This document shows, one piece after another, positions 24,003 to 33,023 of a stretch of DNA of 64,000 nt. The stretch is from Ottowia sp. Lineage in GTDB: Bacteria; Pseudomonadota; Gammaproteobacteria; Burkholderiales; Burkholderiaceae_C. The stretch lies in NCBI RefSeq assembly GCF_016703145.1, contig NZ_JADJCO010000002.1, positions 558,001 to 622,000 on the forward strand, written 5' to 3'. A program made the translations under genes and the position numbers. Every line of letters begins with the position of its first letter. The first letter of the stretch is position 1. Below the pieces are notes generated by a model. The model was given only the letters and a program-made list of their open reading frames with translations, was not told the origin of the DNA and did no database searches.

Positions 24003-25031
24003 ATGAAGAATCTGCAGGAAGCCACCGAACGCATCTGTGACCTCAAGGGCAGCCTGATCGCGATGGACGCACTGCTTCCGGCCTTGCTGGAAACGGTACC
24101 GCCGGCCGCCCACGCCGCCCTGGTGCGCTCCTTCGAGGCGCATGCCGAAGCGGCGCGCACGGTCATGCTGAACACCGACATCTCCGAACACGTGCTGGTC
24201 GCCTTCGAGCGCGACATCGCCCGGACCCGCGCGGTGCTGGCCGGACTCATCCCGGCGGAGCAGGTCCCGGCGCCCCGCGGCGCCGTCGAGGCGGTGCTGC
24301 TGACCACCACGCGCATCAGCACCTTCGTGGGGGCGCAAAGCCTGACCGGGGCCAGCGGTTTCTTCTTTCGCCGCGACGGGCGATTGTTCCTGGTGACCAA
24401 TCGCCATGTCCTCGTCGACGAGCCGAGCGGCCATGTCCCGGACCGCATCGAGATCGAGGTGCACACCGATGCGCGCGATCTGACGCGGTACACGGCCTTT
24501 TCGATACCGCTGTACCGCCATGGGCTGGGGCTGTGGCGTCAGGCCGCCGACAGCGCCGGGACCGTGGACGTCGCGGTGATCGAGATCGAGGTCGACCGCT
24601 TGCCAGCGGACGCGGTGCTGCAGGCGTTCGATGACGCGCATCTCGACCCGCGAGGCGAGGACGTCGCCATCGGCGATGCCTTGACGGTCATCGGCTTTCC
24701 GCTGGGGTTCCACGACACGGTGCACCACCTGGCCGTCGCGCGCGCCGCCTCGATCGCGTCGGCCTATGGCGTGCGCTTCCAGCAGCAGGGCTATTTCCTG
24801 TCCGACGCCAGGACGCACCGCGGCAGCAGCGGCGCCCCCGTGCTGCGGCGCAGGAGCGGGCCGCGCGGGGACGGCGCGCCGCTGCCCTGGCAGTTGCTCG
24901 GCGTGCATTCCACGCGCATGGACATGAGCACGCGCCACCTGACGGAAGATGAGTCCCTGGGACTCAACTGCGTCTGGTACGCGGACGTCCTGAGGGTGCT
25001 GACCGAGCCGCCCCCGCAGTCCGAGATTTGA
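24003..25031 (+). CDS. Trypsin-like serine peptidase
   Basis: A 342-residue protein. Residues 1 to about 95 form a helical N-terminal region with no signal peptide. Residues about 100-335 are a chymotrypsin-fold peptidase with a likely triad His135 (VTNRHVL), Asp189 (GTVDVAVIEIE) and Ser276 (HRGSSGAPV). The gene starts 20 bp after the cold-shock gene terminator, so it may have its own promoter or read through. Absence of a signal sequence suggests a cytosolic role. The exact function is unknown. Confidence 0.8.
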   Translation: MKNLQEATERICDLKGSLIAMDALLPALLETVPPAAHAALVRSFEAHAEAARTVMLNTDISEHVLVAFERDIARTRAVLAGLIPAEQVPAPRGAVEAVLLTTTRISTFVGAQSLTGASGFFFRRDGRLFLVTNRHVLVDEPSGHVPDRIEIEVHTDARDLTRYTAFSIPLYRHGLGLWRQAADSAGTVDVAVIEIEVDRLPADAVLQAFDDAHLDPRGEDVAIGDALTVIGFPLGFHDTVHHLAVARAASIASAYGVRFQQQGYFLSDARTHRGSSGAPVLRRRSGPRGDGAPLPWQLLGVHSTRMDMSTRHLTEDESLGLNCVWYADVLRVLTEPPPQSEI

Positions 25032-25040
25032 AATAAGAAG

Positions 25041-25088
25041 GCCGAATGCCGGTGCTGGTATTGCGCCAGAAGCTATCAAAAAGATAGT
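25041..25088 (-). repeat. Dispersed GCTAT repeat copy
   Basis: Reverse-oriented copy between the convergent peptidase and msbA genes: GCCGAATGCC, TATTGCGCCAGAAGCTATC and AAAAAGATAG blocks. Confidence 0.65.
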
Positions 25089-25089
25089 G

Positions 25090-26889
25090 TCAGGCAGGTG
25101 CCGAGGGCGATGCCGCCGGGTGGCTGTGCAGCCGCGCGTACAGGCCGCCGGCGGCCACCAACTCGGCGTGGGTGCCTTGCTCGGCGATGCGGCCGCGCTC
25201 CATGACGACGATGCGGTCGGCGTGCTCGATGGTCGAGAGCCGGTGCGCGATCACGACGGTGGTGCGCCCGGCCATGGCGCGGGCCACGGCCTGCTGCACC
25301 AGGCGTTCGCTCTCGGTGTCGAGGGCCGACGTGGCCTCGTCCAGCAGCAGCACCGGCGCGTCGCGGTAGAGGGCGCGGGCGATGGCCAGGCGCTGGCGCT
25401 GCCCGCCCGACAACTGCGTGGCGTTGTGGCCCAGCACGGTGTCCATGCCCCGCGGCAGCGCGGCGACGTGGGCGGCCAGGTTGGCGTCCTCCAGGCAGCG
25501 CTGCACGCGCTCGCGGTCGATGGCGGCGGCGCCCAGGGCCACGTTGGCGGCGACGCTGTCGTTGAGCATGGTCACGTCCTGACTCACCAGCGCGAACTGC
25601 CGGCGCAGCAGCGCCAGGGGCCAGCGCGCGATGTCGATGCCGTCCAGCCTCACTTGGCCGCCGGTGGGCGCCACGAAGCGCGGCAGCAGGCTGACCAGCG
25701 TGGTCTTGCCGGAGCCGGAGGGGCCGACCAGGGCCACCGTCTCGCCCGCGCGCACGTGCAGGCTCACGCCGTCGAGCGCGGGCGCGGCGTCGTCGCGGTA
25801 GACCATGCGCACGGCGTCCAGCACGAGGTCGCCGCGCGCGCGCTCGGGCACGGCGGCGGCGGGCTGGGGCGCGTCGGTCTCGGGCCGCACGCCGTCCATC
25901 AGCTCCAGCCCGCGCTCGAGCGCCGCCAGCCCGCGCGTGATGGGGTTGACCACGTCGGCCAGCCGGCGCGTGGGCGCCACCAGCATCAGCATGGCGCCGA
26001 TGAAGGCGACGAAGCCGCCCACCGTCACGCCCTGGCCGGGGGCGCCCTGGCCCTGCGACAACGCGATGGCGATGACCGAGGACAGGGCCACGGCGGCCAC
26101 CAGCTGCGTCAGCGGCGTGGTGGCGGCCGAGGCGCGCGTGGCCTTGAGGGCCAGGCCGCGCAGGTGGCGGCTCAGGGCGTCGAAGCGCTCGGCCTGCCGC
26201 GCCTGCGCTCCGTGCAGGCGCACCATGCGGTGGGCCAGCACGTTCTCCTCGACCACGTAGGCCAGTTCGTCGGTGGCCGTCTGGCTCTCGCGCGTCACCC
26301 GGTACAGGCGCCGCGACAGGGTCTTCAGGATCCAGGCCACGCAGGGCACCAGCACCAGCACGATCAGCGTCAGCCGCCAGTTCAGGTAGACCAGATAGGA
26401 CAGCAGGGCGACCACGGTGAAGCCGTCGCGCGCCAGGTTGAGCAGCGCCTGCACGAGCTGCGCCGCGCCGGTCTGTACCTCGTACACGATGGTGTTGGCC
26501 AATTGGCTGGCCGACTGGCGCGTGAACAGCGACAGGTCGGCCGTGAGCAGGCGCTCGAACAACCGGCGCCGCAGCACCACCATGCCGTCGCCCGCGATGC
26601 GCGAGAGGGCGTACTGGCTGGCGAACTGCGCCAGCCCGCGAATGGCGAACAGGCCGATGATGGCCACGGGCACCATCCAGATCCGCAGGTTGCCCTGCGT
26701 GAAGCCCTGGTCGAGCAGCGGCTGCAGCAGGGCGGGGATCGCCGGTTCGGTCAGCGCGCTGGTGAGCGTGGCGGCCACGGCCAGCGCCCAGCCGGCCTTG
26801 TACTGGCGGAAATATGGCCACAGCCGGCGCAGGCGCTGCGTCAGGGACAGGCTGGCGGCGGCGGAGGCTGGGTCGGGAGCGGGGGGCAT
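25090..26889 (-). CDS. msbA: Lipid A export ABC transporter, MsbA type
   Basis: A 599-residue half-transporter with an N-terminal six-helix domain (residues about 30-330) and a C-terminal ATPase. Walker A is GPSGSGKTT, the Q-loop region is FALVSQDVTMLNDSV, the signature is LSGGQRQRLAIARAL and Walker B is VLLLDEATSALDTESE, with AHRLSTIEHAD as the H-loop. It most resembles MsbA, which flips lipid A-core across the inner membrane. Other exporters of this class cannot be excluded. It is divergent from tolB. Confidence 0.85.
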   Translation of the reverse strand: MPPAPDPASAAASLSLTQRLRRLWPYFRQYKAGWALAVAATLTSALTEPAIPALLQPLLDQGFTQGNLRIWMVPVAIIGLFAIRGLAQFASQYALSRIAGDGMVVLRRRLFERLLTADLSLFTRQSASQLANTIVYEVQTGAAQLVQALLNLARDGFTVVALLSYLVYLNWRLTLIVLVLVPCVAWILKTLSRRLYRVTRESQTATDELAYVVEENVLAHRMVRLHGAQARQAERFDALSRHLRGLALKATRASAATTPLTQLVAAVALSSVIAIALSQGQGAPGQGVTVGGFVAFIGAMLMLVAPTRRLADVVNPITRGLAALERGLELMDGVRPETDAPQPAAAVPERARGDLVLDAVRMVYRDDAAPALDGVSLHVRAGETVALVGPSGSGKTTLVSLLPRFVAPTGGQVRLDGIDIARWPLALLRRQFALVSQDVTMLNDSVAANVALGAAAIDRERVQRCLEDANLAAHVAALPRGMDTVLGHNATQLSGGQRQRLAIARALYRDAPVLLLDEATSALDTESERLVQQAVARAMAGRTTVVIAHRLSTIEHADRIVVMERGRIAEQGTHAELVAAGGLYARLHSHPAASPSAPA

Positions 26890-27082
26890 GAAGGGCGTGT
26901 CAGGTGACCGGCGATTCTAGGATGGCGGCCCGGCGCGGCGGGAACCAATCGCCGCGCGGCGCGCTCCCACGGCGAGCCCGGACCGCTGCGCGCGCTCTAC
27001 AGTTTGTGACGTGCCACCGCCCCGAATGTGTAACATGCACGCCCGTGCGCAGCCGGATCCGCCGGCATCGAAACCGCATCGC

Positions 27083-28384
27083 ATGACCTCTGACAATATC
27101 CCCAGCCTCTCCCCCGACTTCCGCCGCCGCGGCTTGATCGCCGCGCTCATGACGGCGCCTTCCCTGCCGGCGCTGGCGCAGTTCCGCGTCGAGGTGTCCG
27201 GCGTCGGCCTGACGCAGCTGCCCATCGCGCTGGTGCCGTTTCGCGGCGAGTCCGGCGCGCCGCAGAAGATCAGCGCCATCATCCGCGCCGACCTGGAGCG
27301 CACCGGCCGGTTCCGCGCCGTCGAACCCGGCGGCGAGGCCATGGACGAAACCACGCGGCCGGACATGTCGGTCTGGCGCCAGCGCAACGCCGATTCGCTG
27401 GCCGGCGGCAGCGTCACGCGCCTGCCCGACGGCCGCTGGGACGTGCGCTTTCGCCTGTGGGACGTGGTGCGCGGCCAGGACCTGGGCGGCCAGGGCTACG
27501 TGGTGCCGCAGGCCGACCTGCGGCTGGCGGCGCACAAGATCGCCGACTACATCTACGAGAAACTCACGGGCGAGAAGGGCGTGTTCTCCACCCGCCTGGC
27601 CTACGTGACCAAGGGCGGCAGCCGCTACACGCTGTGGGTGGCGGATTCGGACGGCGAGAACGCGCAGGCCGCGCTTTCCAGTCCCGAATCCATCATCTCG
27701 CCCACCTGGTCGCCCAACGGCAGCCAATTGGCGTACGTGTCCTTCGAGTCGCGCAAGCCGGTGATCTACGTGCACGACGTGGCCACTGGGCGCCGGCGCC
27801 TGCTGGCAAACTTCCGCGGCTCCAACAGCGCGCCGGCGTGGTCGCCCGACGGCCGCTCGCTGGCCGTCACCCTGTCGCGCGACGGCGGTTCGCAGCTCTA
27901 CCTGATCAGCGCCAGCGGCGGCGAGCCGCGCCGGCTGACCCAATCGCAGAGCATCGACACCGAGCCGGTGTTCTCGCCCGACGGCGCATCGATCTACTTC
28001 GTCAGCGACCGCGGCGGCGCGCCGCAGATCTACCGCATGCCGGCCGGCGGCGGCGCGGCGCAACGCGTCAGCTTCAGCGGCGGCTACAACGTGTCGCCCG
28101 CCATCAGCCCCGACGGCCGCTGGATGGCCTACGTGTCGCGCAATGGCGGCGGCTACAAGCTGCAGGTGATGGAGGTGGCGTCCGGCAACGTCACCTCCCT
28201 CACCGACACCGCCGAGGACGAGAACCCCAGCTTCGCGCCCAACAGCAGGCTCATCGTCTACGCCACCCGCCAGGGCGGGCGCGAGGCGCTGATGACCACC
28301 ACGCTGGACGGCAAGATCAAGGCGCGCCTGGCAGGCCAGGGCGGCGACATCCGCGAACCCTCGTGGGGCCCGTTCCAGCGCTGA
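27083..28384 (+). CDS. tolB: Tol-Pal system periplasmic protein TolB
   Basis: A 433-residue periplasmic protein. The N-terminus has RRRGLIAALMTAPSLPALAQ as a signal peptide, then an alpha/beta domain (LVPFRGESGAPQKISAIIR) and a six-bladed beta-propeller with repeated SPDG and FSPDGASIYFVSDR-type motifs (for example at residues 290-300). TolB links Pal to TolA in envelope constriction. The ATG at 27083 gives a standard signal; earlier in-frame starts are possible (27035). It is followed by pal and cpoB; tolQRA is not in view. Confidence 0.95.
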   Translation: MTSDNIPSLSPDFRRRGLIAALMTAPSLPALAQFRVEVSGVGLTQLPIALVPFRGESGAPQKISAIIRADLERTGRFRAVEPGGEAMDETTRPDMSVWRQRNADSLAGGSVTRLPDGRWDVRFRLWDVVRGQDLGGQGYVVPQADLRLAAHKIADYIYEKLTGEKGVFSTRLAYVTKGGSRYTLWVADSDGENAQAALSSPESIISPTWSPNGSQLAYVSFESRKPVIYVHDVATGRRRLLANFRGSNSAPAWSPDGRSLAVTLSRDGGSQLYLISASGGEPRRLTQSQSIDTEPVFSPDGASIYFVSDRGGAPQIYRMPAGGGAAQRVSFSGGYNVSPAISPDGRWMAYVSRNGGGYKLQVMEVASGNVTSLTDTAEDENPSFAPNSRLIVYATRQGGREALMTTTLDGKIKARLAGQGGDIREPSWGPFQR

Positions 28385-28420
28385 TTTACTTGCTTTGACA
28401 TCCACTTCAGGAGTACACGA

Positions 28421-28957
28421 ATGATCAAACGTCATGTCTTGCTGGCCGCTCTGGCCCTGGCGCTGGCCGGCTGCGGCTCCAACGTCAAGCTCGATCCGCC
28501 GGTGCAGGGCGACGCGAGCGCCACCACGGGCACGGAGGGCTCCGGCGCGGCCGGCCAGGGCGCGGGCCAAAGCTCGGTGACGCAGGTGCAGGCGGGCGGC
28601 GCGGGCGCTGACGCGGCCGGGCCGGCCGGGGTGGGGCGCGTGATCTACTTCGACTACGACAGCTTCTCGGTCAAGGCTGATTACCAGCCCGTGGTGGACC
28701 AGCATGCCCGCTTCCTGCAGGCCAACCGCGGTCGCAACGTGATTCTGGAAGGCCACACCGACGAGCGCGGCAGCCGCGAGTACAACCTGGCCCTGGGCCA
28801 GAAGCGCGCCGAGGCCGTGCGCCGAGCGCTGACGCTGGTGGGCGCCAGCGACGGCCAGATCGAAGCCGTCAGCCTGGGCGAGGAAAAACCCGCCGTGTCG
28901 GGCAGCTCCGAGGACGCCTACTCGCAGAACCGCCGCGTCGAGCTGCGCTACCGCTGA
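28421..28957 (+). CDS. pal: Peptidoglycan-associated lipoprotein Pal
   Basis: A 178-residue outer-membrane lipoprotein. The lipobox is ALALAGC (Cys18), followed by a Gly/Ala-rich linker (residues 25-65) and an OmpA-type peptidoglycan-binding domain with IYFDYDSFSVKADYQPVV, ILEGHTDERGSREYNLALG and QNRRVELRYR. It anchors the outer membrane to peptidoglycan as part of Tol-Pal. It lies 36 bp after tolB with CTTCAGGAG as ribosome binding site. Confidence 0.97.
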   Translation: MIKRHVLLAALALALAGCGSNVKLDPPVQGDASATTGTEGSGAAGQGAGQSSVTQVQAGGAGADAAGPAGVGRVIYFDYDSFSVKADYQPVVDQHARFLQANRGRNVILEGHTDERGSREYNLALGQKRAEAVRRALTLVGASDGQIEAVSLGEEKPAVSGSSEDAYSQNRRVELRYR

Positions 28958-28959
28958 GC

Positions 28960-29739
28960 ATGAGCCGCATGCCGACGCCTTATTTCCGCGCCGCCGTGCT
29001 GGCCGTGGCCTGTCTGGCCGGGCAGGGCGCGCACGCGCAGCTTTTCGGTGACGACCAGGCGCGCCAGGCCATCCTGGATCTGCGCCAGCGCTTCGATCAG
29101 GCCGTGGCGGCGCAGAACCGCCTGGTGGACGAGAACACCCAGATGCGCCGCAGCATGCTCGACCTGCAGCAGCAGATCGAGTCGCTGCGCGGCGAACTGG
29201 CCCGCTCGCGCGGCCAGGAAGAGCAGCTCACGCGCGACATCGCCGAGCTGCAAAAGCGCCAGGCGGCCACGCTGGAGCCCCTGGAGGAGCGCCTGCGCAA
29301 GCTCGAATCCGGTGCGCCGGCGGCCACCGATCCGGCCAGCGGCGCGGCGGCCAGCACGGGCGAGGGCGGCGACAAGGCCGAATACGACGCGGCGCTGGCC
29401 GTGTTCCGCTCCGGCGATTTCAACGCCGCGCAGACCAGCTTCGCCAACTTCATCAAGCGCCATCCGCGCAGCAGCCTGGCGCCCTCGGCGCTGTTCTGGC
29501 TGGGCAACGCGCAGTACGCCACGCGCGACTATAAGGAAGCCGTCACCAACTTCCGCTCCCTGCTGACGGCCGCGCCCAACCACGCCAAGGCGCCCGAGGC
29601 CCTGCTGTCCATCGCCAACTGTCAGATCGAGTTGAAGGACGCGCGCGCCGCCCGCGCCACGCTGGAGTCGCTGACCAAGACCTACCCGCAGTCCGAGGCC
29701 GCGCAGGCCGGGCGCGAGCGGTTGGCGCGACTGAAGTAG
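28960..29739 (+). CDS. cpoB: Cell division coordinator CpoB (YbgF)
   Basis: A 259-residue periplasmic protein. A signal peptide ends GQGAHA before QLFGDD. A trimerising coiled coil follows (about residues 40-110, DENTQMRRSMLDLQQQIESL) and then a linker. The C-terminal TPR domain has AEYDAALAVFRSGDFNAAQ, FWLGNAQYATRDYKEAV and PEALLSIANCQIELKD. CpoB links Tol action to PBP1B during septation. It starts two bases after the pal stop. Confidence 0.94.
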   Translation: MSRMPTPYFRAAVLAVACLAGQGAHAQLFGDDQARQAILDLRQRFDQAVAAQNRLVDENTQMRRSMLDLQQQIESLRGELARSRGQEEQLTRDIAELQKRQAATLEPLEERLRKLESGAPAATDPASGAAASTGEGGDKAEYDAALAVFRSGDFNAAQTSFANFIKRHPRSSLAPSALFWLGNAQYATRDYKEAVTNFRSLLTAAPNHAKAPEALLSIANCQIELKDARAARATLESLTKTYPQSEAAQAGRERLARLK

Positions 29740-29763
29740 CCAGGCCGGGTTTTCGCCAGTCGC

Positions 29764-29769
29764 TATAAT
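29764..29769 (+). promoter_or_regulatory. Possible -10 box of the rpsF operon
   Basis: A consensus TATAAT lies 94 bp upstream of rpsF in the cpoB-rpsF gap. No good -35 box at normal spacing is seen, so this is tentative. The following G/C-rich leader may carry autoregulation by ribosomal protein, which cannot be judged here. Confidence 0.35.
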
Positions 29770-29862
29770 CCTTGGTTCCCTTGCCGCACCCTGATCGACG
29801 CCAGGGGCGGCTTTTGCACTGGGCTTCGCGGACAGCGAGGCCGCCATCCACAAGGAGAGTCG

Positions 29863-30228
29863 ATGCGTCACTATGAAATCATTCTGCTGATCCACCCGGA
29901 TCAGAGCGAGCAGGTTCCGGCCATGCTGGAGCGCTACAAGGGCATGATCACCGCCGGCGGCGGCAAGATCCACCGCGTGGAAGACTGGGGCCGCCGCCAA
30001 CTGGCCTACCAGATCAACAAGCTGGGCAAGGCCCACTACCTGTGCGTCAACATCGAGGCCGATCAGGCCGTGATGGGCGAGTTGGAACACGCCTTCAAGT
30101 TCAACGACGCCGTGCTGCGCCACCTGACGGTGCAGAAGAAGAAAGCCGATACCGGCCCTTCGTCCATGATGAAGACCGTCGAGCGCGAAGAGGCCCGCAA
30201 GGCTCAGCAGGCGGAGACCAGCAACTGA
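29863..30228 (+). CDS. rpsF: 30S ribosomal protein bS6
   Basis: A 121-residue ribosomal protein with start MRHYEIILLIHPDQSEQV, RVEDWGRRQLAYQINK and HYLCVNIEAD blocks, and a polar tail. Length is normal. It is the first gene of rpsF-priB-rpsR-rplI, with AAGGAGAG as ribosome binding site. bS6 binds 16S rRNA with bS18, encoded two genes on. Confidence 0.98.
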   Translation: MRHYEIILLIHPDQSEQVPAMLERYKGMITAGGGKIHRVEDWGRRQLAYQINKLGKAHYLCVNIEADQAVMGELEHAFKFNDAVLRHLTVQKKKADTGPSSMMKTVEREEARKAQQAETSN

Positions 30229-30250
30229 CACGCGGCCGCGCGGCGAGCCG

Positions 30251-30541
30251 GTGGTGAACCAGACCCGTCTGACCGCCTGCATCGCCGAAGTGGGCGCCGC
30301 GCGTCACACACCCGCTGGCGTGCCCGCGCTCGATCTGCGGCTCGAACACGAGTCCAGCGTCGAGGAAGCGGGCCAGCAGCGGCAGGTCAAGGCGGTGCTC
30401 AAGGCCATCGCGCTGGGCGCGGTGGCCGAGCGGCTCGGGCGGCAGGCGGTCGGATCGCGCTGGTGCTTCACCGGCTTCCTGGCCAGTCCGCGGCACGGCA
30501 GGCACGTTGCCCTGCACATCCAGGATTTTCAGCAAGATTAG
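30251..30541 (+). CDS. priB: Primosomal replication protein N
   Basis: A 96-residue single-stranded DNA-binding OB-fold protein. Matches to PriB include HTPAGVPALDLRLEHES, the VKAVLKAIALG segment and the end HVALHIQDFQQD. The start is GTG at 30251 (a second GTG follows at once). It works with PriA in replication restart. Location between rpsF and rpsR is the usual one in beta- and gammaproteobacteria. Confidence 0.93.
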   Translation: MVNQTRLTACIAEVGAARHTPAGVPALDLRLEHESSVEEAGQQRQVKAVLKAIALGAVAERLGRQAVGSRWCFTGFLASPRHGRHVALHIQDFQQD

Positions 30542-30556
30542 TTTCAAGGAGGCCTC

Positions 30557-30838
30557 ATGGCCACGTTCAAGAAATTCAACAAGGACAAGCGCCCCAAGCG
30601 CAATACCCAGTCGCTGCTGTTCAAGCGCAAGCGTTTCTGCCGCTTCACCGTGGCCGGCGTGGAAGAGATCGACTACAAGGATGTCGATATCCTGCGCGAC
30701 TTCATCGGCGAGAACGGCAAGATCGTGCCCGCGCGCCTGACCGGCACGCGCGCCATCTACCAGCGCCAGCTCAACACCGCCATCAAGCGCGCGCGCTTCC
30801 TGGCGCTGGTGCCCTACACCGACCAGCACAAGGTCTGA
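30557..30838 (+). CDS. rpsR: 30S ribosomal protein bS18
   Basis: A 93-residue small-subunit protein. Family sequence is clear: KRFCRFTVAGVEEIDYKDVD, LRDFIGENGKIVPARLTGT and the basic end IKRARFLALVPYTDQHKV. It follows priB by 15 bp with CAAGGAGG as ribosome binding site. Confidence 0.98.
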   Translation: MATFKKFNKDKRPKRNTQSLLFKRKRFCRFTVAGVEEIDYKDVDILRDFIGENGKIVPARLTGTRAIYQRQLNTAIKRARFLALVPYTDQHKV

Positions 30839-30851
30839 AGGAGCCGCCCCC

Positions 30852-31304
30852 ATGCAAGTCATTCTTCTGGACAAAGTCCTCAACCTGGGCAGCCTGGGTG
30901 AAATCGTCAAGGTCAAGGACGGTTACGCCCGCAACTTCCTGATTCCCTCCGGCCGCGCCCGTCGCGCCACCGCCGCGGCCAAGGCCGAGTTCGAGGCCCG
31001 CCGCGCCGAGCTGGAGAAGCAGGCCGCCGACAAGCTGGCCCAGGCCCAGGGCCTGGGCGAGAAGCTGAACGGCCAGACCATCAAGCTGACGCAGAAGGCC
31101 GGCGTCGATGGCCGCCTGTTCGGCTCGGTCACCAACCACGACGTCGCCGACGAGCTGAAGAAGCAGGGCTTCGACGTGCACAAGTCGCAGGTGCGCCTGC
31201 CCAACGGCCCGATCAAGACCGTGGGCGACACCACGGTGGCCGTGTCCCTGCACACCGACGTGGACGCCGAGATCACCGTCTCGGTCTACGGCGAAAGCGC
31301 CTGA
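30852..31304 (+). CDS. rplI: 50S ribosomal protein bL9
   Basis: A 150-residue large-subunit protein with the start MQVILLDKVLNLGSLGEIVK, VKDGYARNFLIPSGRARRAT, a long connecting helix (about residues 42-75) and a C-terminal domain with GRLFGSVTNHDVADELKK. Length is normal. It is the last gene of the operon, followed by a strong terminator. Confidence 0.98.
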   Translation: MQVILLDKVLNLGSLGEIVKVKDGYARNFLIPSGRARRATAAAKAEFEARRAELEKQAADKLAQAQGLGEKLNGQTIKLTQKAGVDGRLFGSVTNHDVADELKKQGFDVHKSQVRLPNGPIKTVGDTTVAVSLHTDVDAEITVSVYGESA

Positions 31305-31327
31305 TCCCCGGCCCCCGCGCTGGCCAG

Positions 31328-31348
31328 GCCGCCTTCGGGCGGCTTTTT
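31328..31348 (+). terminator. Rho-independent terminator after rplI
   Basis: Stem GCCGCC (31328-31333) and GGCGGC (31338-31343) with a TTCG tetraloop, then TTTTT. A strong terminator. Confidence 0.92.
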
Positions 31349-31487
31349 GCTTTTCTTGGCCAGCCGTTTTTAATCACAGCTTCGTTGCCCGCATGCACCG
31401 CCGACCCACACCTTGTCCACAGGCTTGTCCGATGACAGGGCTAGGCGCGCGGCGTAGCATCGGATGAGCTGTTTCCTTCCACCGCCC

Positions 31488-32903
31488 ATGTCCTCCGTTT
31501 TCCAACCCGGCTACGCCGACCTCGGCGACGACGCGCCGCCCGACCGCCAGGTCGCGCAGTTGCGCATCCCGCCGCATTCCATCGAGGCCGAGTCCAGCGT
31601 GCTGGGCGGGCTGCTGTTGGACAACGGCGCCTGGGATCGCGTGGGCGACGTGCTGATCGACGCGGACTTCTACCGCTATGAGCACCGCCTGGTCTACGCC
31701 GTCGTCGGCAAGCTCATCAACGAGACCAAGCCCGCCGACGTGATCACGGTGCACGAGGAGCTGCAGCGCCAGGGCAAGGCCGACGAGATCGGGGGGCTGG
31801 CCTACCTGAACTCGCTGGCGCAGTACGTGCCCAGCGCCAGCAACATCCGCCGCTACGCCGAGATCGTGCGCGAGCGCTCGATCCTGCGCCAGCTGGTCAG
31901 CGCCAGCGACGAGATCGCCACCAGCGCCTTCAGCACCCAGGGCAAGCCGGTCGCCAAGATCCTGGACGACGCCGAGGCCAAGATCTTCAAGATCGGCGAG
32001 CAGAGCTCGCGCATGAAGCAGGGCTTCCAGGCCATGGACTCGCTGGTGGTGCAACTGCTCGACCGCGTGCAGGAGATGGCCGACAACCCCAACGACGTCA
32101 CCGGCGTGCCCACCGGCTTCGTCGACATGGACCGCATGACCGCCGGCCTGCAGGCGGGCGACCTGGTGGTGCTGGCCGCGCGCCCGTCGATGGGCAAGAC
32201 CGCCTTCGCCATCAACATTGCCGAGCACGTGGCGCTGAACGAGGGCCTGCCGGTGGCGGTGTTCTCGATGGAGATGGGCGCCTCGCAACTGGCGGTGCGC
32301 ATCGTCGGCTCCATCGGCCGCATCGACCAGGGCCACCTGCGCACCGGCAAGCTGACCGACGAAGAATGGCCGCGCCTGACCGAGGCCATCGAACGCCTGC
32401 GCAACGTCAGCCTGCACATCGACGAGACGCCGGGCCTGACCCCGAGCGAGCTGCGCGCCAACGCGCGGCGCCTGGCGCGCCAGTGCGGCAAGCTGGGCCT
32501 GATCGTGGTGGACTACCTGCAGTTGATGAGCGGCAGCAACTCAGCCGACGAGAACCGCGCCACCGAACTGGGCGAGATCTCGCGCGGGCTGAAGGCCCTG
32601 GCCAAGGAGCTGCAGTGCCCCGTCATCGCGCTGTCGCAGCTCAACCGCAGCGTCGAGCAGCGCACCGACAAGCGCCCCATGATGAGCGACCTGCGCGAGT
32701 CTGGCGCCATCGAGCAGGACGCCGACATCATCATGTTCATCTACCGCGACGACTATTACAACAAGGACTCGCGCGAGCCCGGCGTGGCCGAGATCATCAT
32801 CGGCAAGCAGCGCAACGGGCCCACGGGCACGGTCAAGCTCGCCTTCCTCAAGCCGCTCACGCGCTTCGAGAGCCTGGCCATGGGCTCCAGCGACGACTAC
32901 TGA
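31488..32903 (+). CDS. dnaB: Replicative DNA helicase DnaB
   Basis: A 471-residue ring helicase (E. coli 471). The N-terminal domain has VAQLRIPPHSIEAESSVLGG and the C-terminal RecA-like domain has Walker A ARPSMGKTAFAINIA. Other blocks are VVDYLQLMSG, ELGEISRGLKALAKEL, SQLNRSVEQRTDKRP and SDLRESGAIEQDADI. It unwinds the fork 5' to 3'. The start at 31488 is chosen by comparison with the family; an ATG at 31464 is also in frame, and neither has a clear ribosome binding site. Confidence 0.96.
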   Translation: MSSVFQPGYADLGDDAPPDRQVAQLRIPPHSIEAESSVLGGLLLDNGAWDRVGDVLIDADFYRYEHRLVYAVVGKLINETKPADVITVHEELQRQGKADEIGGLAYLNSLAQYVPSASNIRRYAEIVRERSILRQLVSASDEIATSAFSTQGKPVAKILDDAEAKIFKIGEQSSRMKQGFQAMDSLVVQLLDRVQEMADNPNDVTGVPTGFVDMDRMTAGLQAGDLVVLAARPSMGKTAFAINIAEHVALNEGLPVAVFSMEMGASQLAVRIVGSIGRIDQGHLRTGKLTDEEWPRLTEAIERLRNVSLHIDETPGLTPSELRANARRLARQCGKLGLIVVDYLQLMSGSNSADENRATELGEISRGLKALAKELQCPVIALSQLNRSVEQRTDKRPMMSDLRESGAIEQDADIIMFIYRDDYYNKDSREPGVAEIIIGKQRNGPTGTVKLAFLKPLTRFESLAMGSSDDY

Positions 32904-32910
32904 GCTTTTT

Positions 32911-32960
32911 GAGCCGCTAGCCGGCGCGGAATATGCGCCTGAAGCTATGAAAACAGGAGT
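32911..32960 (-). repeat. Dispersed GCTAT repeat copy
   Basis: Reverse-oriented copy after dnaB: GAGCCGCTAGCCGGCGC, ATATGCGCCTGAAGCTAT, GAAAACAGGAGT. The same GAAAACAGGAGT end occurs at 43866-43910. Confidence 0.7.
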
Positions 32961-33023
32961 CCTCGCGGGCTGACACCCGCCTGCGCAGCCTGCGACAATC
33001 CCCGAACAACAGCAGGAGACCCC

